Source: Actinomycetota bacterium (GTDB taxonomy: Bacteria; Actinomycetota; Acidimicrobiia; Spongiisociales; UBA4744). From it: a stretch of 64,000 nt of DNA. The notes below the pieces were generated by a model. It saw nothing but the letters and a program-made list of their open reading frames with translations, did no database searches and was not told the DNA's origin. Position 1 is the first letter of the stretch. Every line of letters begins with the position of its first letter. Below are positions 1 through 8,402 of the stretch, one piece after another. A program made the position numbers and the translations under genes. The stretch lies in NCBI GenBank assembly GCA_013152275.1, contig JAADGS010000045.1, positions 33,182-97,181 of the forward strand. Reading direction: 5' to 3'.

Positions 1-380
1 GAACGATTTGAGGACCCACCGGCACCAAGTGCCGCCGACAGCCGCGAAATGAGCGGTCACCGGCACGAAAGGCCCGATAATCCTGCGAAAGTCCGAGACA
101 CGGTCGGCGGAATCGGCCATACTGCCCGCATGCATTTTGCCAGATGGCGCTCGAGGGCGTTTTGGCTCACTTCAAATCAGCGGTCTGCCTCCTGTCAGAA
201 GCGGAAACGCGCGAACAACTCGGACATCACACTCAGGCTCTACCCACCGCCCGACGGTCGGGCGCGTCGTCGACACGATGAACCTACGCACACGCAGCTA
301 TCGCACAAACCACCGACATTGCTCAAGAGGAGTCCGGATGACGCATCGATGGATGGCCGAAAAGAGGAGGAAAGGACCCT
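1..380. other. Leader/intergenic region before the citrate-lyase-like operon
   Basis: I see no convincing gene here. Short open frames exist but their translations look like random high-GC sequence. The region holds a small GC hairpin at 248-264 and a strong Shine-Dalgarno (GAGGAGG, about 364-370) just before the first gene. It may carry the operon promoter; no regulator gene is visible in the window. Confidence 0.5.
248..264. terminator. Short GC hairpin, possible terminator of an upstream gene
   Basis: A perfect 7-bp stem (CGCCCGA / TCGGGCG) with a 3-nt loop. No T-tract follows, so this could equally be an operator or a chance palindrome. Confidence 0.3.
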
Positions 381-1001
381 GTGCTTCCCGCAGCTCGGGT
401 CAACTTTGCGAAGGCTTGTTTCACCGTGAGAGAGTCTGTCGTCATGACGAATACTGAGATGCGCGACGCCGTTCGACTCCTTTGGCCCGAGCTCGACTGG
501 ATTCAAGATCTGGATCTCCGAGAGAGAACCCTCGACACCTGGGTACTTGGATTCGAACGTAGTCCGTTGGAACCCGAAGACCTGCATGAGATCCCCTTCA
601 CGCTGCTCGTCCCTGATTGTCCGACGTCGTTCATGGAACACAAACGCTGTGTCGTGCACATTGCACACGGAGCCGCCGAAGCAATGCAAGAGTTTCTCGG
701 CAACGCACTCGTGATCGACATGGACACCGTGATCGCCGGGGCGATCCTGATCGATGTCGGCAAGTTACTGGAGTACGAGAAGGTCGACGGCGTCGCCGTC
801 CAGAGCGAATTGGGCCGCTACCTGCGCCATCCGTTCACAGGTGTGTCGCTCGCCATGGAGTGCGGCATTCCCGACTCGATCTGTCACATCATCGCCGCTC
901 ACTCCAAAGAAGGCGATCTGATCACGCGTTCGGTCGAGGCGACGATCCTGCACCATGCCGACTTCATGAGCTTCCTTCCTTTCAAGAACCTGACGAGGTA
1001 A
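381..1001 (+). CDS. HD-domain protein with a degenerate HD motif
   Basis: A 206-aa protein of the HD-phosphohydrolase fold. The helix that normally reads HDxGK is AILIDVGK (residues about 121-128): the Asp and GK remain but the metal-binding His is Ile. Other His residues that could bind metal are at about 93, 96, 150, 169, 174 and 191-192. The GTG start at 381 is chosen because GAGGAGG lies 10 nt upstream; an internal ATG at 444 is an alternative. It is the first gene of a six-gene operon, 6 nt before the MmgE/PrpD gene. Its role there is unknown; a regulatory or accessory function is as likely as hydrolysis. Confidence 0.7.
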   Translation: MLPAARVNFAKACFTVRESVVMTNTEMRDAVRLLWPELDWIQDLDLRERTLDTWVLGFERSPLEPEDLHEIPFTLLVPDCPTSFMEHKRCVVHIAHGAAEAMQEFLGNALVIDMDTVIAGAILIDVGKLLEYEKVDGVAVQSELGRYLRHPFTGVSLAMECGIPDSICHIIAAHSKEGDLITRSVEATILHHADFMSFLPFKNLTR

Positions 1002-1007
1002 CCACCA

Positions 1008-2408
1008 ATGAAGAGCACCCATCCCGATTCTGAGATGATCACTGCCCCGATGGCCCGGTGGGCCGCCGACCTGACATTCGCCGACCTGTCCGAAGAAGCA
1101 ATCCATGAAGCGAAGCGCTTTCTGCTCGACTCACTGGGGTGTGCACTCGGCGGCTATACGCAACACGATGTGAAGATCCTGCTGGACGTCTTGGATGAGA
1201 CCGCGGGATCTGGTCCGGCAACCGTGATCGGCACCGGCAAGAGGGTGGACGCCGTGTCGGCGTCCTTTGCCAACGCCTTGATGGTGAGGGCGATGGACTA
1301 CAACGACATCTACTGGCAGCAAGATCCTTCGCACCCCTCGGACATCATTCCCGGGGCCCTGGCCCTCGTCGAGCGCGGCGACGGTGACGGTAAGGAGCTG
1401 TGCGTTGGAATCATTCTCGGCCACGAGTTCGAGATGCGGCTCTGCGAGGCGGCGTTTCCCGGCATTCGCGAACGCGGTTGGCATCACGCGACGTTGACCG
1501 CCTTTGCCGCTGCCTTCGTGGCCGGGCGGATGCTGCATCTCGATGCGGAGCGCATTCAACATGCAGTCGGGATCTCGGGGAGTTCGCATGCGACGTTTGG
1601 CGCGGTCACGGCCGGCAAACTCACGATGATGAAGAACACCGTGGACCCTCTTGCGACACAGCGCGGGGTCCTGGCAGGCCTCCTCGCCGAACGTGGCTAC
1701 ACGGGACCTGAGCACGTGATCGACGGCAAAGAAGGATTGGTCGAGACGCTCGGTCCCGAATGGAAACTCGGCGTCCTGACCGACAAGCTAGGACAATCGT
1801 GGCGGATCACCCGCTGCGGCATGAAGGCGTTTCCGACCGAAGCCCTCACCCATACGCCGATATCGGCAGTACTGGACCTGGTGACGGAACATGACCTTGC
1901 GGCGGACGACGTCGAGCAGGTTCATATCCGATCGCTCGCGCGGGCTGCGGACATCCTCGCGGATCCCAGCAAGTACGAGCCGCGCAACCGTGAGACCGCC
2001 GACCACAGCCTGCCCTACGTGATTGCGGCAGCCTTGGTCGACCGTCAGGTCACACCGCTCCAATTCACGATTGCCAAGATCGAAGATCCTCAGATTCGGG
2101 CTCAGCTGAACAAGGTCGTGGTGGTCGCCGACCCGGAGATCGAAAAGGACTTCCCGGCCCGCCAACGTGTCGGCGTGACCATCACCACGAAAGATGGTCG
2201 AACCTTCACGAAGGATCTGGACTATCCCAAGGGGCATCCGAACAATCCGCTCACGTCGACGGAGATCGAGGAGAAGTTCGACGCGCTCGCGGCGCCGGTC
2301 ATGTCGTCGGGACGTCGCCGGCAGATCAAAGATGCCGTCTGGAACCTGGAGAACCTCGACAGCGTCCGCGATCTGACCGACCTGTTGCGTGTTGATGGTG
2401 CGTCGTGA
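1008..2408 (+). CDS. MmgE/PrpD family dehydratase/decarboxylase
   Basis: A 466-aa protein, the usual length for the family that includes 2-methylcitrate dehydratase (PrpD), cis-aconitate decarboxylase and iminodisuccinate epimerase. Recognisable family segments are the N-terminal helical region with LLDSLGCALGG, the DPSHPSD loop (about residue 106), MKNTVDPLATQRG (about 206-218) and GYTGPEHVIDGKEG. It is cytosolic, with no signal peptide. It overlaps the next gene, an aconitase-type hydratase, by 4 nt. Two hydratase families in one operon suggest action on the same citrate-like acid, for example citrate/aconitate or a 2-substituted analogue. The exact substrate cannot be read from sequence. 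Confidence 0.9.
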   Translation: MKSTHPDSEMITAPMARWAADLTFADLSEEAIHEAKRFLLDSLGCALGGYTQHDVKILLDVLDETAGSGPATVIGTGKRVDAVSASFANALMVRAMDYNDIYWQQDPSHPSDIIPGALALVERGDGDGKELCVGIILGHEFEMRLCEAAFPGIRERGWHHATLTAFAAAFVAGRMLHLDAERIQHAVGISGSSHATFGAVTAGKLTMMKNTVDPLATQRGVLAGLLAERGYTGPEHVIDGKEGLVETLGPEWKLGVLTDKLGQSWRITRCGMKAFPTEALTHTPISAVLDLVTEHDLAADDVEQVHIRSLARAADILADPSKYEPRNRETADHSLPYVIAAALVDRQVTPLQFTIAKIEDPQIRAQLNKVVVVADPEIEKDFPARQRVGVTITTKDGRTFTKDLDYPKGHPNNPLTSTEIEEKFDALAAPVMSSGRRRQIKDAVWNLENLDSVRDLTDLLRVDGAS

Positions 2409-4360
2409 CCCGGCACCAGACGGTCGTTGAGGCGATAGCGCAAACCCATCTTGCCGCCGGTGCCCAGAGTGGACCGGTCAAGGCCGGTGACTTTGTGACC
2501 ATTCGCCCCGACCACGTCCTGACCCACGACAACACCGCTCCCGTGCTGAAGAAATTCTTGACGATGGGAGCGACACGAGTCTCGGACCCGGGACAACCCG
2601 TGTTCGCGATCGACCACGACATTCAGAACACATCGGAGGCCAATCTGGCCAAGTACCGCAAGATCGAGGAGTTCGCCAGGAGCCAGGGTGTCGATTTCCA
2701 TGCTCCTGGTGAAGGAATCGGACACCAGATCATGGTCGAGCAAGGCTATGTCACTCCTGGTTCATTCGTCGTCGCGTCCGACTCGCATGCAAACATGTAC
2801 GGCGCTCTCGGGGCGATCGGAACACCCGTCGTACGCACCGATGCCGCAGCAATCTGGGCCACGGGGGAGTTCTGGTGGCAGATTCCGCGCAGCGTTCGTG
2901 TCGAGTTGGTGGGAGAGCTTCCCGAGGGGGCAACGGGCAAAGACGTGATTCTCATCCTCTGCGGCCTCTACTCCCACGGTGAGGTGCTCAACGCCGCCGT
3001 CGAATTCACAGGTCCCGGAGTGAAGAGCCTCAGCATGGATGCACGGTTCACCATCTCGAATATGACGACCGAATGGGGTGCCCTCGTCGGATGGTTCCCG
3101 GTCGACGAAACGACGCTGGACTACCTCGAGTGGCGGCGTGCCGTCCTTGAGTCACAAGGACGCAGGCGGCTGACCCAGAACGTCTCAGATACGGTGTCCG
3201 GCCACCTTGCCGGAGATCCGCAGGCCCACTACGCAGCACACATCCTGTTCGACCTCGGCGAAGTCACACCCCACATCAACGGTCCCGATACCGTGCAGGC
3301 CACCCGGTCGGTCGCAGGGTTCAGAGAACAGGCCGTGCCCATCGACAAGGCCTACCTGCTGTCCTGTGTGAATTCACGTTTCGAAGACCTTGCCGCTGCC
3401 GCGGAAGAACTCGAAGGCAAACACGTCGCCGACGGTGTCGAGCTCTACTTTGCTGCGGCCAGCCGGGAAGTACAGGAGCGTGCCGAAGCTTCGGGACACT
3501 GGCAGGCGATCCTCGATGCGGGTGGGCGGCCGTTGCCACCCGGGTGCGGTCCGTGTATCGGTCTCGGGGCCGGTCTCCTCGAACCGGGTGAGGTCGGAAT
3601 CTCTGCGACGAACCGTAACTTCAAGGGCCGTATGGGCTCACGCGACGCAGAGGCGTATCTCGCCAGCCCCCAGGTGGTGGCCGCCTCGGCCGTGGCCGGC
3701 CATATCTGTGGTGCGGGCGATTGGCCCGATCGCGCTCCCCGGAGAAACATCGACGTTACGAGTCGCTCCGTTGCGAGCCGGGCCAGCAAGGTGACGATCC
3801 AAGAAGGCTTCCCCCCTCGGGTGGAGGGCCGGATCGTGTTGCTGACCCAGGACAACATCAATACGGATGGCATCTACGGCAAGGACTACACCTACCGCGA
3901 CGACATGACACCCGAAGCCATGGCCCGGGTCGTCATGGAGAACTACGACCCGGAGTTCGCTTCCATGATCCAACCGGGTGACATTCTCGTCGGCGGTGAG
4001 AACTTCGGAACGGGCTCCAGTCGCGAGCAGGCGGCGACTGCTCTTCAGGCGGCGGGCATCGCCATGGTGATCGCTGCAAGCTATTCACAGACCTACCTGC
4101 GCAACGCGTTCAACAACGGCTTCGTGTGCATCGAATGCCCGGAACTCGTCGCGTACCTGCGGGAGAAGTTCACGGCACCCGTCGACGCCGAAGTCAGGTC
4201 CGTCTTCACGGACGACGCCCTGAGTGTCGACTTCACGTCCGGGGAGGTCTCGTTCGACGAGCACATCTTCCCATTTCCCGTGCTCAGCGAGGTTCCGCAA
4301 TCTCTCGTGGCTGCCGGCGGCCTGGAAAACGCCGTTCGCCTACAACTTTCAGTGACATGA
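2405..4360 (+). CDS. Aconitase/homoaconitase-family hydratase, large and small domains fused
   Basis: A 651-aa [4Fe-4S] hydro-lyase with catalytic domains 1-3 and the C-terminal swivel domain in one chain. Cluster cysteines are in LLSCVNSR (about 320) and GCGPCIG (two Cys, about 381-384). The swivel carries GTGSSREQAATAL (about 540), which resembles fungal homoaconitase (Lys4) more than the GSSREHAA form of mitochondrial aconitase. The GTG start overlaps the previous stop. The neighbouring isocitrate-dehydrogenase-like gene suggests it isomerises a 2-hydroxytricarboxylate to the form that is then oxidised. Whether this is citrate, homocitrate or methylcitrate is open. Confidence 0.9.
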   Translation: MTRHQTVVEAIAQTHLAAGAQSGPVKAGDFVTIRPDHVLTHDNTAPVLKKFLTMGATRVSDPGQPVFAIDHDIQNTSEANLAKYRKIEEFARSQGVDFHAPGEGIGHQIMVEQGYVTPGSFVVASDSHANMYGALGAIGTPVVRTDAAAIWATGEFWWQIPRSVRVELVGELPEGATGKDVILILCGLYSHGEVLNAAVEFTGPGVKSLSMDARFTISNMTTEWGALVGWFPVDETTLDYLEWRRAVLESQGRRRLTQNVSDTVSGHLAGDPQAHYAAHILFDLGEVTPHINGPDTVQATRSVAGFREQAVPIDKAYLLSCVNSRFEDLAAAAEELEGKHVADGVELYFAAASREVQERAEASGHWQAILDAGGRPLPPGCGPCIGLGAGLLEPGEVGISATNRNFKGRMGSRDAEAYLASPQVVAASAVAGHICGAGDWPDRAPRRNIDVTSRSVASRASKVTIQEGFPPRVEGRIVLLTQDNINTDGIYGKDYTYRDDMTPEAMARVVMENYDPEFASMIQPGDILVGGENFGTGSSREQAATALQAAGIAMVIAASYSQTYLRNAFNNGFVCIECPELVAYLREKFTAPVDAEVRSVFTDDALSVDFTSGEVSFDEHIFPFPVLSEVPQSLVAAGGLENAVRLQLSVT

Positions 4361-4380
4361 CCATTCCCAAGGAGGATGTA

Positions 4381-5562
4381 ATGACTCGAAGGACCGTCGT
4401 GACGATGCCAGGTGACGGCATCGGCGCCCTTGTACTCCCAGAAGCGATTCGCATCCTTGATGCGGTCGGTTTCGAAGCAGACTACGTGCAGGCCGACATC
4501 GGCTGGGAGTGCTGGCGGGAACGGGGCAACCCACTCCCGCAGGCCACGATCGATCTCCTCGCCGAGCACAAGCTCGGCTTGTTCGGTGCGATCACCTCCA
4601 AGCCCAAGGCGGCGGCGGAAGCCGAGCTCGCGCCCGAGCTACGCGGGAAGGGTCATGTGTACTTCAGTCCCATCGTTGGGCTTCGTCAACGTTTCGGCCT
4701 CGACGTCTGTGTGCGACCCTGTCGCTCCTACGCAGGAAACCCGCTCAACTTCGTCCGGCAAACTGCCAACGGTGTCGAGGAGCCGCCGGTCGATGCGGTG
4801 ATCTTTCGCCAGAACACCGAAGGCCTCTACGCGGGCGTCGAATGGACGGATCCCCCCCGCGAGGTCCTGGAGGCGCTGGCAACCCATCCCAAATTTGCTC
4901 CGTTCACCGGCATTCCCGCCGCAGACCTGGCGATTTCCACTCGCGTGTTCTCACGGAACGCATGCCGGCGCATCGTCCGTGCCGCATTCGAATACGCCGC
5001 AAAGCACGGCTATCGATCGGTTACGGTCTGCGAGAAGCCCAACGTCTTGAGAGAGACATCCGGCATGCTCGAGGATGTTGCCAAAGAGATCGGGGCCGAA
5101 TACCCGAACATCGAGCGGTGGTCCACGAACATCGACGCCCAGATGATGTGGCTCACCAAGAACCCGGAGAATTACGGTGTCCTCGTGGCAGGGAACCTGT
5201 TCGGCGACATCATCTCCGACGGCTTTGCCGGCCTCGTAGGGGGCCTCGGCTTCGCCTGCTCGGGCAACATCGGGGACGAGGTGGCGGTGTTCGAGCCGAC
5301 ACACGGTTCCGCGCCCAAGTACGCCGAGCTGGTTCCGTCGATCGTCAACCCCATCGCCATGATCCTGACTGCCGCCATGTTGCTCGATCACGTCGGCGAA
5401 GAGGAGAAGGCCACCCGGGTCAGAGAAGCAGTCGGCAAGGTCATCGCTGAGGGCGCGGTTCGGACCTACGACATGATGCACCTTCCCGGTGGGCCGGGGG
5501 TGGTCGACGCGGGCGCCGCCGCCACCTCCGAGATGACCGACGCGATCCTGGACGCCTTGTGA
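4381..5562 (+). CDS. Isocitrate/homoisocitrate/isopropylmalate dehydrogenase family enzyme
   Basis: A 393-aa beta-decarboxylating dehydrogenase. Visible motifs are GDGIG near the N-terminus, the substrate loop SPIVGLRQ...VRPCRSYAG with the catalytic-type Arg residues, RQNTEGLYAGVEW, NLFGDIISD and EPTHGSAPKYA. The Lys-Tyr after HGSAP matches the NADP-specific E. coli isocitrate dehydrogenase, whereas NAD enzymes usually have Asp-Ile there, so NADP use is inferred. The ATG at 4381 is preferred because AAGGAGG precedes it; an ATG at 4357 overlapping the hydratase stop is possible. The likely reaction is oxidative decarboxylation of a 2-hydroxytricarboxylate. Substrate specificity is unresolved. 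Confidence 0.88.
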   Translation: MTRRTVVTMPGDGIGALVLPEAIRILDAVGFEADYVQADIGWECWRERGNPLPQATIDLLAEHKLGLFGAITSKPKAAAEAELAPELRGKGHVYFSPIVGLRQRFGLDVCVRPCRSYAGNPLNFVRQTANGVEEPPVDAVIFRQNTEGLYAGVEWTDPPREVLEALATHPKFAPFTGIPAADLAISTRVFSRNACRRIVRAAFEYAAKHGYRSVTVCEKPNVLRETSGMLEDVAKEIGAEYPNIERWSTNIDAQMMWLTKNPENYGVLVAGNLFGDIISDGFAGLVGGLGFACSGNIGDEVAVFEPTHGSAPKYAELVPSIVNPIAMILTAAMLLDHVGEEEKATRVREAVGKVIAEGAVRTYDMMHLPGGPGVVDAGAAATSEMTDAILDAL

Positions 5563-6770
5563 CCGGGCGAAGCGCCGAGGCGGGCTTTGCAGGCCGCGGT
5601 GTCCGTTCAGATCTGCGCGTCAAGATCGAAGAGCGAGAGGATGGGGGTCTCACGGTCGATCTGCAGTCCAAGGTCGAGGCCTATTACGGCGCCGCGATCC
5701 GAGATCAGGTCCGCGACGAGTTGGAACACCTCGGCGTCGAGAACGCGACAGTGACCATTCAGGACATGGGAGCGCTTCCCTTCACCATTGCTGCACGGGT
5801 CGAGACTGCGGCCCTCAGGGCCGGGCTCCTCGAAGACAAGGCGCTCGATGCGGTTCCCGAACCCGACCGCGTTCCGACGGAGCGCGGTCGAGTTCGGCGG
5901 TCACGGCTCTATCTTCCCGGCAACGATCCAAAGTACATGGTCAACGCCGGCCTGTATGGTCCGGACGCCGTCATCCTGGATCTGGAGGACTCGGTGCACC
6001 CGGCAGAGAAGGACAGCGCCCGCCTTCTGGTCGCCAATGCCGTTCGCCACGTGGATTTCGCCGGGGCAGAGATCATGGTTCGCATCAATCAGCTTCCGGC
6101 CGGGTTGGAGGACCTGGCAGCGGTGATTCCCAGTGGACCGGATCTGATCCTCATCCCGAAAGTGGAGGACCCGGCAGAGGTCCAAGAGGTCGACCGGACG
6201 ATTACCACCATGCTCGAGACACTGGAGTGGCACCGGTCGATCTGGATCATGCCGATCCTCGAGTCTGCACTCGGAATCGAATCGGCCTTCGATATCGCAC
6301 GGTCTTGCGACAGGGTCGTCGCGCTCACCGTGGGGCTGGAAGATCTGATGGCGGACCTCGGAGTATCCGGATCGGCCAAGGAGCAGGCGACACACTACGC
6401 ACGGGCCCGCATCGTCAATGCCGCAGTCGCCGCGAGTGTCCAGCCCATCGACTCGGTCTATGCCGACGTATCCGATCTCGATGGGCTGACGTCGTGGTGT
6501 GAGCGGTCGAAGGCGCTGGGATTCCAGGGCATGGGCTGTCTCCATCCACGACAGATACCGATCGTTCACGACGCGTTTGCCCCCACCCCAAAGGAGATCG
6601 AACGTGCCCAGGCGATCGTTGCTGCCTTTGAACAAGCCCAGAAAGAAGGCTTGGCCATCGTAAGTATCGGATCCAAGATGATCGATGCACCGATCGTGCA
6701 ACGAGCCGCGAAGATCGTCGAGCAGGCTCGAGCGCTGGGCCTCTTGCTCGAAGAGGGGAGCGGGCAATGA
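5559..6770 (+). CDS. citDE: Citrate lyase gamma (acyl carrier)-beta fusion, CitD-CitE
   Basis: A 403-aa fusion. Residues about 8-90 match CitD, the acyl carrier that holds the phosphoribosyl-dephospho-CoA arm. From about residue 107 the chain is CitE: RRSRLYLPGNDP, DLEDSVHPAEKDSAR, then the HpcH/HpaI-type barrel with LGIESAFDIA and GCLHPRQI. CitD and CitE are normally separate genes. In classical CitD the modified Ser lies in LESxD; here the only nearby Ser is directly before the Asp (RSD), one position later, so arm attachment needs testing. The GTG start overlaps the previous stop and ATGA couples it to citF. No citC, citX or citG maturation gene is present in the window. Confidence 0.87.
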   Translation: MTGRSAEAGFAGRGVRSDLRVKIEEREDGGLTVDLQSKVEAYYGAAIRDQVRDELEHLGVENATVTIQDMGALPFTIAARVETAALRAGLLEDKALDAVPEPDRVPTERGRVRRSRLYLPGNDPKYMVNAGLYGPDAVILDLEDSVHPAEKDSARLLVANAVRHVDFAGAEIMVRINQLPAGLEDLAAVIPSGPDLILIPKVEDPAEVQEVDRTITTMLETLEWHRSIWIMPILESALGIESAFDIARSCDRVVALTVGLEDLMADLGVSGSAKEQATHYARARIVNAAVAASVQPIDSVYADVSDLDGLTSWCERSKALGFQGMGCLHPRQIPIVHDAFAPTPKEIERAQAIVAAFEQAQKEGLAIVSIGSKMIDAPIVQRAAKIVEQARALGLLLEEGSGQ

Positions 6771-8344
6771 CGGCCGGATTCACCGAGAACGCTGCAGGTC
6801 GGATCGTTCCGACCGTCGTAAACGGCCATGAGCAGACCCCATACCGGGGCATCGGCCGCCACCGCCCGGTCGGCAACAAGGCAGGACCGCCGATCCGGGT
6901 CTCGTCCGACTATCCGGTCAACGGAGACAAGCGGGTCGCATCCCTGCAGGAGGCTCTCGAACGGTGCGGCCTGGCCGACGGGATGGTCGTCTCCACCCAT
7001 CATCACCTTCGCAACGGAGATCGCGTTGCTCTCAGCCTCCTCAACACCGCGAAGGACATGGGAATCCGCGACCTGACCTGGTTCCCGAGCGCATCATTCC
7101 CCTGCCACGAACCCGTGATCGACCTGATGGAGGCCGGCGTCGTCCACCATATCGAGGGCAGCATGAACGGGCCGCTGGGGGAGTACTGCTCGAAAGGAAA
7201 GATGCGTGGACTGGGCGTACTTCGCTCGCACGGCGGCCGGTGGCAGGCAATCTCCGACGGAGAGATACACATCGATATCGCAGTGATCGCCGCTCCATGC
7301 GCAGACATGTTCGGCAATGCGAACGGCGCACGCGGCAAGTCGGCGTGCGGATCCCTTGGCTTCGCCCTTGCAGATTCCCTGTATGCCGATCACGTCATCG
7401 TCGTTACCGACGGCCTCGTCCCCTTCCCGTGCGTTCCCTGGCAGATACAGGGCAACAACGTCGACTACGTCGTCGAGGTGCCTTCGATCGGGGACCCGAG
7501 CAAGATCGTCTCCGGCACGACACAGATCACCAAGAGCCCGGACCGACTGATCATCGCCGAGTTCGCGGCGCGGTTCGTTCGGGATGCGGGCATCTTGCGT
7601 GATGGCTTCTCGTTCCAGGCAGGAGCCGGGGGCATCTCACTCGCTTTCACGGCGTTCCTCGCGGACATGATGCGAGACGCCGGCGCCACTGCACGGTTCG
7701 TCCGCGGAGGCTCCACGCGTGTGCTGGTGGACATGTTGCAGGAAGGCCTGACGGACTACATCCTCGATGGTCAGACGTTCGACCTCAGCGGCATCCAATC
7801 CATTGCGACAGACCCGCGCCACGTGGCGACCTCACCGTTCACTTCGTACAACTTCAATGGCAAAGGCAACTTCGCGAGCATGGTCGATGCCGTCGTTCTC
7901 GGTGCAACCGAGGTGGACGTCGATTTCAACGCCAACGTGGTGACACACTCCGACGGACGTCTCTTGCACGGTATCGGGGGTTGGCAGAACTGCCTGTTCG
8001 CCGGCTGCACGATTTTGGCGATGCCGTCATTTCGGGACCGGAACCCTGTCATACGTGATCGAGTGACGACGCTCACGGGGCCGGGCGAACTCATCGATGT
8101 CGTAGTCACCGAGCGCGGTATCGCCATCAATCCGAGGCGCCAGGATCTGATCGATGCCACAAAGGCCTCTGATCTTCCCATCGTGGACATACGTCGTCTC
8201 CAGGCGGATGTGGAGCACATCTGCGGAGGCAAACCTGAGCCCGCCGTGCTGACCGACCAGCCTGTGGCCGTGATCAAGTGGGTGGACGGCACGGTCCTCG
8301 ACACCGTGTGGCAACCTCGCGTCGATCCCGACCCTCACAGTTGA
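6767..8344 (+). CDS. citF: Citrate lyase alpha subunit (acyl-carrier transferase)
   Basis: A 525-aa protein of normal CitF length. The family transfers the acyl-carrier thioester from acetyl to citrate, giving citryl-ACP, which CitE cleaves to acetyl-ACP and oxaloacetate. Recognisable segments are VSTHHHLRNGD, IEGSMNGPLGEYCSKG, GNANGARGKSACG, and the C-terminal CoA-transferase-like part with TERGIAINP. It is the last gene of the operon, and its stop codon lies inside the left arm of a strong terminator hairpin. Relatives such as citramalate lyase share the same architecture, so citrate is the default but not the only possible substrate. Confidence 0.92.
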   Translation: MTAGFTENAAGRIVPTVVNGHEQTPYRGIGRHRPVGNKAGPPIRVSSDYPVNGDKRVASLQEALERCGLADGMVVSTHHHLRNGDRVALSLLNTAKDMGIRDLTWFPSASFPCHEPVIDLMEAGVVHHIEGSMNGPLGEYCSKGKMRGLGVLRSHGGRWQAISDGEIHIDIAVIAAPCADMFGNANGARGKSACGSLGFALADSLYADHVIVVTDGLVPFPCVPWQIQGNNVDYVVEVPSIGDPSKIVSGTTQITKSPDRLIIAEFAARFVRDAGILRDGFSFQAGAGGISLAFTAFLADMMRDAGATARFVRGGSTRVLVDMLQEGLTDYILDGQTFDLSGIQSIATDPRHVATSPFTSYNFNGKGNFASMVDAVVLGATEVDVDFNANVVTHSDGRLLHGIGGWQNCLFAGCTILAMPSFRDRNPVIRDRVTTLTGPGELIDVVVTERGIAINPRRQDLIDATKASDLPIVDIRRLQADVEHICGGKPEPAVLTDQPVAVIKWVDGTVLDTVWQPRVDPDPHS

Positions 8345-8392
8345 ACCCAGGGCTCGTAGGGGTCGTGGCGACCCCCCTGAGCCCTGGGTTCA
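8342..8392. terminator. Bidirectional nested terminator between citF and ftcD
   Basis: A perfect 14-bp stem (8342-8355 with 8379-8392) encloses a second 7-bp stem (GGGGTCG / CGACCCC). The citF stop codon is the first three bases. It separates two convergent genes and should stop transcription from both sides. Confidence 0.8.
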
Positions 8393-8402
8393 GTGTTGGT
8401 GA

